A stretch of DNA of 64,000 nucleotides from the NCBI RefSeq assembly GCF_002135375.1, contig NZ_NEGH01000002.1:248001-312000 (forward strand), in the 5' to 3' direction. Under the pieces are notes generated by a model, which saw only the letters and a program-made list of their open reading frames with translations, did no database searches and was not told where the DNA came from. This DNA comes from Acinetobacter sp. ANC 4558 (GTDB taxonomy: Bacteria; Pseudomonadota; Gammaproteobacteria; Pseudomonadales; Moraxellaceae). Positions within the stretch are counted from its first letter, which is position 1, and each line of letters starts with the position of its first letter. Position numbers and translations under genes: made by a program. Positions 43,225 through 52,327 of the stretch are shown here, piece after piece.

Positions 43225-44703
43225 ATGATGAGTAATTCATTTAAAACAACATTAAAAATTGGATTTATTTCACTTTTATATTCTCATTATTCTGTACTTC
43301 ATGCGGAAACTTTAAGTTATTATCAAGCGGAACAAAAAATAATTTCAGAGTCTTTTACAACGCAGGCAAGTCAAGCACTAGAACAAGCCTCTCAACTTCA
43401 AGCTGAAGCAATTAAAGGACTAGGACTACCCGTAATTAATTTCAATGTCCGCGCTATTTCATATCATGCAAAAGTTGACGTTCCACTCGGTTCGGTTAAA
43501 AATAATTTGGATCATTCGTTGGTTGATAAAGTGAATGGTCAAATTGACCAATGGCAAAGTAATAATGGCGGTATTCTTTCACCACAAGATGCCGATATTC
43601 TTAAACAAGGTGCAGCTCAAGGGATTAAAGATGGAATTGGTTTAATTCCTAACTCATATGACTTAACACTGAAAGATGAATCTATTCGACCTTCAGTTTC
43701 ATTTGTTATGCCACTTTACACTGGTGGATTAACAACAAGTGCAAAAGAATTGGCAAAACTCCAAGCACAAAAAAGTAAAATCAGCTCAAAACAGCAACAA
43801 GACTTACAAAAACTAGAGATTATTCAAGCTTATTTTTCAGCACAATTACAAAAACAACTTTATGCATCGAGCCAATTCAACTCACAAGCAATGCAAAAAC
43901 ATTATAACAATGCCTTAAAACTTGAAAAACAAGGTTTTATTAGCAAAGGGCAACGTATGCAATTTGAAGTTGCTCGAAATGATGCGCTACGAATTCTGCA
44001 AACAACTGAAACGGTGTATAAAACGAGCTTATTTCGATTAAATAATCTTTTACAAAGTAACCAAATTCATGAATTAACAACGCCTTTATTTATTAATTCA
44101 TCTCAAAATCAAGATTTAAATACACTGCTCACGACTTTCGAAGGAAACTCTAATTTAATCCGTCAATTGCAAACAGACACTCAGCTTGCCAACGTCAATA
44201 TCAAAGCACAATATGCAGCAAAAAAACCCACTGTATTTGCCTTTGGTGAATACAGTTTAGAAAATAAAGAAAATTGGATTGTTGGTGTTGGTGCGACCTA
44301 TAATTTATTTTCAGGCATAGATAAAAATAAAAATATTCAAGCAGCTGAATTACAAAAACGTGCCAGTGAGTTGCTCACTGCACGTACAAAACAGGAAATT
44401 GAAACCATTATTTATGCTTCATTTAATGAAGTTTCAAGTTCTTTAAAAAGTCATCAACTGCTTGAAGGTAATATCAAAGCTGCACAAGAAAATCTTCGTA
44501 TTCAAGAATTATCTTTTAAAGAAGATATGGCTTCTGCAACACAAGTTATTGATGCACAAAATGCGTTAACTATAATTCATAGTGAAATGGCACTGAATGC
44601 TTATAAATATATAATATCACTTGCAACCCTTTTACAGAACTCTGGTTCTATTGATCAATTCCAGACGTATATCAATCAACCTAATACACACTATATCAAA
44701 TAA
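43225..44703 (+). CDS. TolC family outer-membrane efflux protein
   Basis: An outer-membrane channel of the TolC/OEP superfamily. There is a signal peptide (TTLKIGFISLLYSHYSVLHA) and two alpha-helical hairpin halves. LEKQGFISKGQRMQFEVARNDA is in the first half, and LRIQELSFKEDMASATQVIDAQ in the second, the recurring OEP pattern. The 492-residue length follows from the ATG at 43225, chosen because AGG lies upstream; an in-frame TTG at 43156 is unlikely. An insertion around residues 90-130 (near GGILSPQDADIL) is unusual. No lipobox cysteine. It is the first gene of an export operon. Confidence 0.85.
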   Translation: MMSNSFKTTLKIGFISLLYSHYSVLHAETLSYYQAEQKIISESFTTQASQALEQASQLQAEAIKGLGLPVINFNVRAISYHAKVDVPLGSVKNNLDHSLVDKVNGQIDQWQSNNGGILSPQDADILKQGAAQGIKDGIGLIPNSYDLTLKDESIRPSVSFVMPLYTGGLTTSAKELAKLQAQKSKISSKQQQDLQKLEIIQAYFSAQLQKQLYASSQFNSQAMQKHYNNALKLEKQGFISKGQRMQFEVARNDALRILQTTETVYKTSLFRLNNLLQSNQIHELTTPLFINSSQNQDLNTLLTTFEGNSNLIRQLQTDTQLANVNIKAQYAAKKPTVFAFGEYSLENKENWIVGVGATYNLFSGIDKNKNIQAAELQKRASELLTARTKQEIETIIYASFNEVSSSLKSHQLLEGNIKAAQENLRIQELSFKEDMASATQVIDAQNALTIIHSEMALNAYKYIISLATLLQNSGSIDQFQTYINQPNTHYIK

Positions 44704-44717
44704 TTGGTGAGGAACTT

Positions 44718-45797
44718 ATGACTGATCAACCTTCTAATGAGCAGACTCCAGAGCATCACTCACCCGAAAAAACAAAGAGTGAAAAAGATGCTCCATTATC
44801 TAAAAAAAATGCAGCACTGCTTAAAATTGCTTTAGTAATTTTTCTTATTCTAGTCATCAGTTTAATCAGCTTTGGCTTATGGAAAAGTTATCAACCTGAT
44901 GAACTTGAACTTCAAGGTCGTGTTGAAGCAGAAACGATCTATGTCAGCACCAAAGTGCCTAGTCGTATAGAAGAGTTATATGTGGACGGTGGCGAACTGG
45001 TCAAAAAAGGACAACCTCTTGTTCGCTTACATAGCCCTGCTGTGGAGAATCAGAAAAAACAAGCACTTGCTGCATTACAGACCGCTTTAGCATTAAAATC
45101 TACCGCAGATCGTGGTCCACAAATAGAAAATATAGAAACCTTATATGCAAATTGGCAAGCCTTAAAAGCTCAAGCAGCACTTGCTCAAAATACCTTTCAG
45201 CGTGGTGCTAGACTTTATCAAGAAGGCGTTATTGCAAAACAACGTCATGATGAAATGCAAGCGGCTGCAACATCTTCAACCCAATTAGCTGAAGCTGGAT
45301 ATCAACAATATTTACGAGCTAAGCGCGGTAGTACACCACAGCAACTCTCTACGGCTGATGCACAGGTTGCAATTGCTCAAGCAGCAGTAGATGAAGTAAA
45401 TTCATTGATTGCGGAAACGTTTCTACACTCCCCGATTGATGGAATTATTTCAAAAACCTATGGTAATGTTTCAGAGTTAGTTGCTATGGGTGTTCCGATT
45501 GTCAGTATTATTGATGAAAAAAGAACATGGGTCAGTCTAAACGTTCGTGAAGATCATTATGCTGATATCTACAAACGGAAAGAGTTAAACGGCTTTATTC
45601 CTGCACTCAATAAATCTGCAAAATTTAAAATTAAAGAAATTGAACCTCAGGGAGATTTTGCCACCATTAAAACCACTCGCCAAACAGGTGGATATGATAT
45701 TCGGAGTTTCAAATTCCATTTAGTTCCTGTTGATGATATGCCTAATTTGAAAGTAGGTATGAGTGTGCTCTTTACGGTAAAAGAGGCAACAAAATAA
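44718..45797 (+). CDS. HlyD family periplasmic adaptor
   Basis: A 359-residue membrane fusion protein anchored by one transmembrane segment at about 30-52 after a charged cytoplasmic tail. The lipoyl/biotinyl-like half-motif is VDGGELVKKGQPLVRLHSP, and its partner is TFLHSPIDGIISKTYGNVSE, with a coiled-coil between (about 105-210). It connects a TolC-type channel to inner-membrane permeases. It ends with a one-base overlap with the first permease. Its nearest functional relatives are probably YhiI/YbhG-type adaptors. Confidence 0.88.
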   Translation: MTDQPSNEQTPEHHSPEKTKSEKDAPLSKKNAALLKIALVIFLILVISLISFGLWKSYQPDELELQGRVEAETIYVSTKVPSRIEELYVDGGELVKKGQPLVRLHSPAVENQKKQALAALQTALALKSTADRGPQIENIETLYANWQALKAQAALAQNTFQRGARLYQEGVIAKQRHDEMQAAATSSTQLAEAGYQQYLRAKRGSTPQQLSTADAQVAIAQAAVDEVNSLIAETFLHSPIDGIISKTYGNVSELVAMGVPIVSIIDEKRTWVSLNVREDHYADIYKRKELNGFIPALNKSAKFKIKEIEPQGDFATIKTTRQTGGYDIRSFKFHLVPVDDMPNLKVGMSVLFTVKEATK

Positions 45798-46927
45798 TGT
45801 GGATCGGCATACAGCGTGAATTAAAGTATTTAATCACCAATAAATGGGACCTGACTCTGGTGACGATTGTTCCTTTATTTTTAATTATTGTATTTAGCTG
45901 TATGTTCGCCCAAGGTGTACCTAAACATCTTCCGATTGCAATTATTGATCAAGATAATAGTAATTTAAGTCATAAAATTGAACACTATATTTCACTCAAT
46001 GAAAAACTTAAAATTACAACAATTTCTCCTAGCCAAGTTCAAGTTGAACGCTTGCTCAATGAAAATACAATTTGGGGATATATCCATATCCCTGAAGGCG
46101 CTGAACAGCGCTTAGTTCAAGGGAAAGATGCTGAAATCAATATGGCATACAACCAAAGCTATTATAGTATTGGTGATATGATTTCTTCTGCCATGTTATC
46201 GAGTACATTACAAGCAACAGCAAATTTTATGGGAACTGAATATCTTGGTAATGATATTCCATATTTAAATATTCCCACGCCCAACGTTAAATTTTCATTA
46301 TTGTTTAATCCAAATTTCAATTATGAATTTTATCTAGAACCTTATGTCATTCCTGCAATTTTTCATCTTTTATTGTCTTGCTGTGTCGCCTTTTCTATCG
46401 GACAGGAACTGAAAAATCGTACGACCAGTCAATGGTTAGAAGGCCAGACACTTTTTCAAGCCATTTTAACTAAAAACTTAGTCTATGTGATCATTTTTTC
46501 AGTATGGACTTGGGTGTGGATGGCTTGGCTCATTGGTGTTCGCGGTTGGTTTGTTGCAGGACATTTATGGTTAATTATCGTTGCTCAAATCTTATTCTAT
46601 GCAGCTTATGGACTATTTAGTAGCTTAATTGTATTTGCAACCAAAAGATCACTCGAAACTTTCGGTGTTTTAGCAGTTTATGGTGGATCATCTTTAAGTT
46701 TTGCTGGTGTTACTCTTCCACTAACAAATGCACCATTATTTACTAAATTTTGGTCAGATTTTATTCCATATACCCATTATGCAAAATTACAAACACAACA
46801 ATGGGTTATCGGCAGTCCTGTTGTGACTTCACTGACGCCATTTCTTGTTTTGGTTATTTTTTGCATAATCTGTTTCGCACTATCTATGGTGTTTTTCAAA
46901 ATATATCTTAAAGGACTTAAAGCATGA
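45797..46927 (+). CDS. ABC-2 type permease (YhhJ/YbhS-like), first of two
   Basis: A 376-residue ABC-2 permease. It has one N-terminal transmembrane helix, a large extracytoplasmic domain (about 45-180, LPIAIIDQDNSNLS) and five C-terminal helices, the YhhJ/YbhS/NodJ-like topology. There is no ATP-binding motif. It overlaps the HlyD gene by one base and the second permease by 4 nt. The operon lacks an ATPase gene, which is unusual for a system of this type. Confidence 0.85.
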   Translation: MWIGIQRELKYLITNKWDLTLVTIVPLFLIIVFSCMFAQGVPKHLPIAIIDQDNSNLSHKIEHYISLNEKLKITTISPSQVQVERLLNENTIWGYIHIPEGAEQRLVQGKDAEINMAYNQSYYSIGDMISSAMLSSTLQATANFMGTEYLGNDIPYLNIPTPNVKFSLLFNPNFNYEFYLEPYVIPAIFHLLLSCCVAFSIGQELKNRTTSQWLEGQTLFQAILTKNLVYVIIFSVWTWVWMAWLIGVRGWFVAGHLWLIIVAQILFYAAYGLFSSLIVFATKRSLETFGVLAVYGGSSLSFAGVTLPLTNAPLFTKFWSDFIPYTHYAKLQTQQWVIGSPVVTSLTPFLVLVIFCIICFALSMVFFKIYLKGLKA

Positions 46928-48024
46928 GAGAGTTTTTTAAATATTATGGTGAAACATTCAAAAACATTGTAAAAAGTGAACCGATTGTATCGACACTAAT
47001 CCTTTCAATTTTTTTCTATAGCTTCTTTTATCCAACTGCATATGAGGCACAACAACCTAAAAATTTACCTATTGTGATTGTTGATGAAGAAAATAGCGTG
47101 ACCACATCAAAGATTATTGATGCTGTTTATCTTTCTCCCAATATTCATGTTAAAGCAATTACTGGCAACTTTGCTGAGGCAAAAAAATTAGTACAAGAAG
47201 AAAAAGCGGATGGTATTTTGTTATTACCTGATAACTTATCAAATAGCCTTCGTCGAGGAGAAATTGGCGGTGTTGGATTTTATTTGAGTGCTGCCAATTT
47301 ACTCGCTTCTAAAACAATTGGTGCAGGTTTAGCAACCTCAGTAGAAGCAGCTTTAAAAGAACAAATTTCGCAATTAGGCCATATTACTCAATTTTCTTTT
47401 GTGATGCCTATTCATAAAATTCCTCTCTATAACACACTATCAGGTTACGGTAGTTATGTATTTCCAGCAATTTCTTCCTTGATTATTCATCAAACTATTA
47501 TTCTTGGTTTAGGTATGCTAATTGCAGGTTATCGTGAGAAAAAATGGATTCCTAAAGTCAGTGAGTTTTGGGCAATTTTCTTTGCAATATTTACTGTTGG
47601 CTGTTTAGGTTGTTTATACTTTTTTGGATTTACCTTTTGGTATTATGATTATCCACATGGTGGAAATTTTTGGGGAATGCTTCTTGCTGTCCCTATTTTT
47701 GTCGGTTGTATTGTCGCACTTGCGATGTTGATCTCAACATTCATGGATTCTGCTGAACGTGTAGGTCATGTCATTGTTTCTACTTCTGTACCTTTATTTC
47801 TTCTTTCGGGTATTGCATGGCCTTTTGAAGCAATGCCGAGTTGGATTTATTGGATGGGCTCGATATTTCCATCCACAAGTGGCATACACATGTTCATTCA
47901 ACTGAATCAAATGGGCGCACCTACAAGCCTTGTTGTTCCGAAGTTAATTTATTTAGCTACTTTTGGTCTGATCTGTCTTATTTTAGCATTTTATAGATTA
48001 AGAAATACGACAAACTATAGTTAA
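46924..48024 (+). CDS. ABC-2 type permease (YhhJ/YbhR-like), second of two
   Basis: A 366-residue permease similar in layout to its upstream neighbour: KNLPIVIVDEENSVTTSKI, then the extracytoplasmic domain, then five C-terminal helices with LLSGIAWPFEAMPSWIYWMG. The two permeases probably form a heterodimer. No Walker motifs. A 4-nt ATGA overlap with the first permease implies co-translation. No ATPase or further gene follows on the same strand; the next is a symporter after 246 bp. Confidence 0.85.
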   Translation: MREFFKYYGETFKNIVKSEPIVSTLILSIFFYSFFYPTAYEAQQPKNLPIVIVDEENSVTTSKIIDAVYLSPNIHVKAITGNFAEAKKLVQEEKADGILLLPDNLSNSLRRGEIGGVGFYLSAANLLASKTIGAGLATSVEAALKEQISQLGHITQFSFVMPIHKIPLYNTLSGYGSYVFPAISSLIIHQTIILGLGMLIAGYREKKWIPKVSEFWAIFFAIFTVGCLGCLYFFGFTFWYYDYPHGGNFWGMLLAVPIFVGCIVALAMLISTFMDSAERVGHVIVSTSVPLFLLSGIAWPFEAMPSWIYWMGSIFPSTSGIHMFIQLNQMGAPTSLVVPKLIYLATFGLICLILAFYRLRNTTNYS

Positions 48025-48270
48025 TTAATGTCTAACAACATACATTCATCAATAAAAATGCAATCATTAATTGATATTTTATATAAAACTGTATCAAAAT
48101 TATGCAAACAGGTATTCATTTTACAAAAATATTACGTCATTTACATCTTTAAGTAGCAGAATAAAGATTAACTCTACCCTATAAATTATTTCATGTGATA
48201 TTTATTACATAAATACATCTGAAATAGTGCGGGTTTATTTCTTCTTAATCTTCTATTTGCAGAGCTGAGT

Positions 48271-49566
48271 ATGAAAAAAAATAAAATTAGCCTTGCATGG
48301 CAAATTGTGATCGCTCTAATTTTAGGTGTCCTTGTTGGCTCTTTCCTGCATTATTCTCCTGAATACCGCGATACACTTGTGATCAATTTTTTGACACCGC
48401 TGGGGTCAATTTTTATCACGCTCATTAAAATGATTGTTATTCCACTTGTCGTATCTATGCTTATTTATGGTATTGCAAATACAACACATGGAAGCAATAT
48501 AGGCAAACTCGGTTTCAAGACAATTCTATATTTCGAAATCGTAACGACCATTGCTATTTTAGTGGGTCTATTTGCAGCAAATATCTTCCAACCTGGTGCA
48601 GGCATTGATATGTCTGCCCTGACGCAAGTAGATATTTCTTCTTATCAAGAAACCACACACAAAGTGAGTGAGGGATCTCATAGTATTGTTCAGACGATTC
48701 TTTCTTTAATTCCTGCTAACTTTTTTACTGCACTGACCAGTGGGCAAATGTTACCGATCATTTTCTTTTCGGTGATGTTTGGTCTAGGTTTAGGTGCTTT
48801 AGAACATGAAGTTAAGCAACCGCTTTTAAAAGTACTTAATGCGGTATCAGAAGCAATGTTTAAAGTAACCCATATGATTATGCTATTTGCTCCTTTAGGT
48901 GTATTTGGCTTAATTTCAGCAACAGTTGCGAACTTTGGTTTTAGTTCACTCTTACCATTGGTTAAACTGGCTGTATTGGTTTACGCTGCGATGTTATTTT
49001 TTATCTTTGTTGTTTTAGGGCTGGTTGCAAAATTTTGCAATTTAAGTATTTGGGCAATTATTAAAATCTTAAAAGATGAGTTGATTCTTGCATATTCAAC
49101 AGCAAGCTCTGAAACAGTATTACCTCGTATTATGGAAAAAATGGAAGCTTATGGTGCTCCAAAACCAATTATTAGTTTTGTCCTACCTATTGGCTACTCA
49201 TTTAATCTCGATGGATCTACTCTTTACCAGAGTATAGCCGCAATCTTTATTGCACAGCTTTACGGTATTGATCTGACAGTTACTCAGCAAGTTATTTTAG
49301 TACTTACCCTGATGATTACCTCTAAAGGAATTGCAGGCGTCCCTGGCGTTTCATTTGTGGTACTTCTTGCAACTTTGGGAAGTGTTGGTATTCCACTCGA
49401 AGGGCTCGCATTTATTGCAGGGATTGATCGTATCTTAGATATGGCACGTACTGTGGTAAACGTTGTAGGAAATGCACTGGCTGTTCTTGTCATTAGTAAA
49501 TGGGAAGGACAATTCGATGAAGAAAAGCAAATGAATTACAGTATTGCTAAAAATAATGAACTCTAA
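48271..49566 (+). CDS. gltP: Glutamate/aspartate:proton symporter, GltP-type DAACS
   Basis: A 431-residue dicarboxylate/amino acid:cation symporter. It has eight transmembrane helices plus two re-entrant hairpins. The first hairpin carries AYSTASSETVLPRIM (a serine-rich motif), and the later motif FNLDGSTLYQSIAAIFIAQ holds the NMDGT-like element. The helix 8 signature is DRILDMARTVVNVVGNALA. A glutamate/aspartate substrate is favoured over C4-dicarboxylates, but DctA is the main alternative. It is monocistronic with its own terminator. Confidence 0.87.
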   Translation: MKKNKISLAWQIVIALILGVLVGSFLHYSPEYRDTLVINFLTPLGSIFITLIKMIVIPLVVSMLIYGIANTTHGSNIGKLGFKTILYFEIVTTIAILVGLFAANIFQPGAGIDMSALTQVDISSYQETTHKVSEGSHSIVQTILSLIPANFFTALTSGQMLPIIFFSVMFGLGLGALEHEVKQPLLKVLNAVSEAMFKVTHMIMLFAPLGVFGLISATVANFGFSSLLPLVKLAVLVYAAMLFFIFVVLGLVAKFCNLSIWAIIKILKDELILAYSTASSETVLPRIMEKMEAYGAPKPIISFVLPIGYSFNLDGSTLYQSIAAIFIAQLYGIDLTVTQQVILVLTLMITSKGIAGVPGVSFVVLLATLGSVGIPLEGLAFIAGIDRILDMARTVVNVVGNALAVLVISKWEGQFDEEKQMNYSIAKNNEL

Positions 49567-49577
49567 GTTTATTAATT

Positions 49578-49601
49578 AAAAGGGTGCATCTGCACCCTTT
49601 T
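49578..49601 (+). terminator. Terminator after gltP
   Basis: AAAAGGGTGCA and TGCACCCTTTT form a nearly perfect palindrome with a short loop, followed by AAATTTTTT. Confidence 0.82.
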
Positions 49602-49655
49602 AAATTTTTTAGAAATAAAGCACCAAAATAAATTCAAAATTTGAATCTAATTTAC

Positions 49656-50696
49656 TTAACCTTTAAAACGACTCGGGCGATAACTATCTGGAATTTTGTG
49701 ATTTAAACCATCTATGATTTCTTCAGATACTAACTTTCCAATCGTTGCAGCACAGGTTACCGCAGGGTGCATTACTGCAATATAAATGTCTTCCTGATCA
49801 TCCAGAAACCCAAGAATCGGAACACCATCTTCTGGTATAGGTCTTTGTCCAACAGATGAATGTTTAAGAGAAATCGATACTGTTCCTTTCAATCTTTTTT
49901 GAATAGAAATTTGAGCCTCATTGGCAATTTCCTGTACGTTTTTTGTTGTTAAATAATCTTCCGCTGCGAATAAATCTCCATTTCGTGTATGGCGCACCTC
50001 AAGATCATCACCCGAAACAATGGTATTCACCACTGGACTGGGTACTGAAAATTTTAACAATATTGCTGGAGAAGCAAGTACGGGAATCTGAATATTCATC
50101 TTCTCCGTTAATGATGGAATCGCAACACCACAGGTTAAGATAATACAATCCGCATCTAAAGTTTCATGAGAAGTACACACACCTAATTTGCCGCCCTCTC
50201 TTTTTAGCAGATGAGTGACCGTTGTTTGTGTTTTTAATCTAGCTCCAAGCTCACATGCTTTATCTAACAAAGTTAGTGTCGCTTCTTTGGCATCAATCGC
50301 GCCATCCATTTGCGTATAATAACCAATGAGTGGTGGTGTACTCATCGCAGGAACGAGTTGAGATATTTCGGTTTGAGCCAGAATAATCTCATCGGGTAAT
50401 TTTTGTGAAAGAGGTTTAGCGTATTTTAAAGAACCCTTCCACTGAATTGCTAATTCAGGAATGTGCTGTTCTAAATTCATCCAATCTGTTACAGCTGCTC
50501 TACGCAGCATTACATCCGGCGCATCATCCGCTACAGCACTTGTTATCCAACCAAAAGCACTTCCAGTTGCACCACTTGCTGGTTGATCTTTTTCAACAAT
50601 TGTTACACCGACTCCTTGTTTTGCAAGATGATAAGCAACAGATGCTCCTAATATACCTGCGCCAATAATCACTACTTTTTTTCTTGGGTTAAGCAT
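49656..50696 (-). CDS. FAD-dependent oxidoreductase, DAO (D-amino-acid oxidase) family
   Basis: A 346-residue DAO-family flavoprotein. The FAD Rossmann start VVIIGAGILGASVAYHLA is followed by VEKDQPASGATGSAFGW. The C-terminal FAD region has GQRPIPEDGVPILGFL and AVMHPAVTCAATIG. I take the ATG at 50696 as start because a GAGATGG site lies about seven bases upstream; ATG 50705 is the alternative. Family members oxidise D-amino acids, glycine/sarcosine or proline. It is convergent with gltP, which may supply an amino acid, but the link is only positional. Confidence 0.87.
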   Translation of the reverse strand: MLNPRKKVVIIGAGILGASVAYHLAKQGVGVTIVEKDQPASGATGSAFGWITSAVADDAPDVMLRRAAVTDWMNLEQHIPELAIQWKGSLKYAKPLSQKLPDEIILAQTEISQLVPAMSTPPLIGYYTQMDGAIDAKEATLTLLDKACELGARLKTQTTVTHLLKREGGKLGVCTSHETLDADCIILTCGVAIPSLTEKMNIQIPVLASPAILLKFSVPSPVVNTIVSGDDLEVRHTRNGDLFAAEDYLTTKNVQEIANEAQISIQKRLKGTVSISLKHSSVGQRPIPEDGVPILGFLDDQEDIYIAVMHPAVTCAATIGKLVSEEIIDGLNHKIPDSYRPSRFKG

Positions 50697-50916
50697 GCTT
50701 ACCATCTCTACGCAATAATATTAAACACAAATAAATAAAAATGGACTTTTCCTTTTGACCTATCATCGCTTCAACGCAAGTCATTACGATTTAAAATCAT
50801 TTTAATCTTGATCTTACTACATTCATTTAATTGAAGATCAAAAATATATTTAACCCACAGTCATATTGTCATTAAAATCGCAACCGATTCGTTCTTTTTC
50901 AATCAAAATAACCTTA

Positions 50917-52317
50917 TCAATCCAATATATTTCCACCCATTGCCGCAATGAGTTGAGCCGTATTATCAAATTGCATCTTGATCAGTGTTAGTTCATTCTG
51001 TTCAGCTTGTAATCTAATATTTTGAGCACTCGTGACTTCAAGATAACTAACTAAACCTGAATGATAACGGCGATTTACCACTCGCTCATTTTCTAATGCC
51101 AATTGTAAAAGTTGTTTTTGCTCATTTTTTTGTTGATTAAAGCTCGCTGCTTGTAAAAGCGCATCTTCAACCTCTTTCCATCCATTTAAAATGGCTTGCT
51201 TATAAGCTAGTGTTTTCTCATCATAATCGGCTTGTGCTGCTGCAATCTCAGCTTTACGCTTCCCACCATCAATAAAAATAGCACTTGCTTTTCCACCTGC
51301 TGACCATAAATATTGTGGTGCTTGTAAAAGTTGGCTAAATGTCTGACCATTGATTGCCGTATTTAGTCCAATACTTAAATCGGGTAACCATGCTGTTTGT
51401 GCTAAACCCAATTGTGCATGACTTGCAGCCAATTCACGCTCTGCATATAAAACATCTGGTCGTTGCAGTAACAATCTACTTGGAATTTGTGTTGGAATTA
51501 TAGGCGCTTGCATACGCTGATGTTGCTTATTCAACTGAAATTCAGCAACAGATTTTCCTTGCAATACGGCCAGAATATTTTCTTGTAATTGACGTTCACG
51601 CTGTTTTTCAATATGTTGAATATGTACTTGCTTGAGTTGAGTCTCGGCTTGAATCACATCGGCTCTGGCGACCATTCCAGATGCATATTGATTTTTTAAA
51701 ATCTGTAAGGAACGTGTATAACTTAGCTCAGTTTGTTGAAAAATGTCTAGCTGTGCATCAATTGTACGAATCTGCCAATATGCTTGCATCGCCAAAAGTT
51801 GCTGATTTAACCTCACCGCCTGTAAATCAATTTTTGCTGCATCTACATGTGCTTGTTGACCTTCTATTGCTTTGGCAATTCGCCCCCACACATCGGGCAT
51901 CCAACTCACTTGCAGATCACTATCAAATCGTCCACCTGATGAAATACTTTTGCCTCCTTCTCTCTTCATAGAAGCACTTCCAACAATCATCGGCTGTTTA
52001 ACGGCGCGTTGCTGCTCTAGCAAAGCATGCGCATAGCGAAATCGTGCTTCTGCTTGCTTTAAATTTAAGTTTTCCTGATTAAGTTGAAGAATTAACTGAT
52101 TAAGTTGAGGATCTTCATAGATATGCCACCAATTTTCACGAGAAACGTTGATGGACTGTGTTTCTTGCCAATTTAAGCCCGCATAGCGATATTGTTCATG
52201 TGCTTGAATTTCAGGTTTTTGATATTCTGATAGGCGTATTTTTGCTGTAGAAGCACAAGCTGTTAAAATAACTAAGCCACTAAGACATAACATATTTTTA
52301 TAGAATAAAGTGTGCAT
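50917..52317 (-). CDS. Outer-membrane efflux lipoprotein (NodT/OprM family)
   Basis: A 466-residue TolC-superfamily channel with lipobox ILTAC (lipidated Cys at residue 21). Two OEP halves follow, with ENLNLKQAEARFRYAHALLEQQ early and ANERVVNRRYHSGLVSYLEVTSAQ-like sequence late (the late segment begins ALENERVVNRRYHSGL). RLLLQRPDVLYAERELAASHAQLG (in part) is the NodT signature. The ATG at 52317 is preferred because AGGAA lies 7 nt upstream. It follows two RND permease genes and completes a tripartite pump (OpmB-like). Confidence 0.92.
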   Translation of the reverse strand: MHTLFYKNMLCLSGLVILTACASTAKIRLSEYQKPEIQAHEQYRYAGLNWQETQSINVSRENWWHIYEDPQLNQLILQLNQENLNLKQAEARFRYAHALLEQQRAVKQPMIVGSASMKREGGKSISSGGRFDSDLQVSWMPDVWGRIAKAIEGQQAHVDAAKIDLQAVRLNQQLLAMQAYWQIRTIDAQLDIFQQTELSYTRSLQILKNQYASGMVARADVIQAETQLKQVHIQHIEKQRERQLQENILAVLQGKSVAEFQLNKQHQRMQAPIIPTQIPSRLLLQRPDVLYAERELAASHAQLGLAQTAWLPDLSIGLNTAINGQTFSQLLQAPQYLWSAGGKASAIFIDGGKRKAEIAAAQADYDEKTLAYKQAILNGWKEVEDALLQAASFNQQKNEQKQLLQLALENERVVNRRYHSGLVSYLEVTSAQNIRLQAEQNELTLIKMQFDNTAQLIAAMGGNILD

Positions 52318-52327
52318 ACACATGTTC

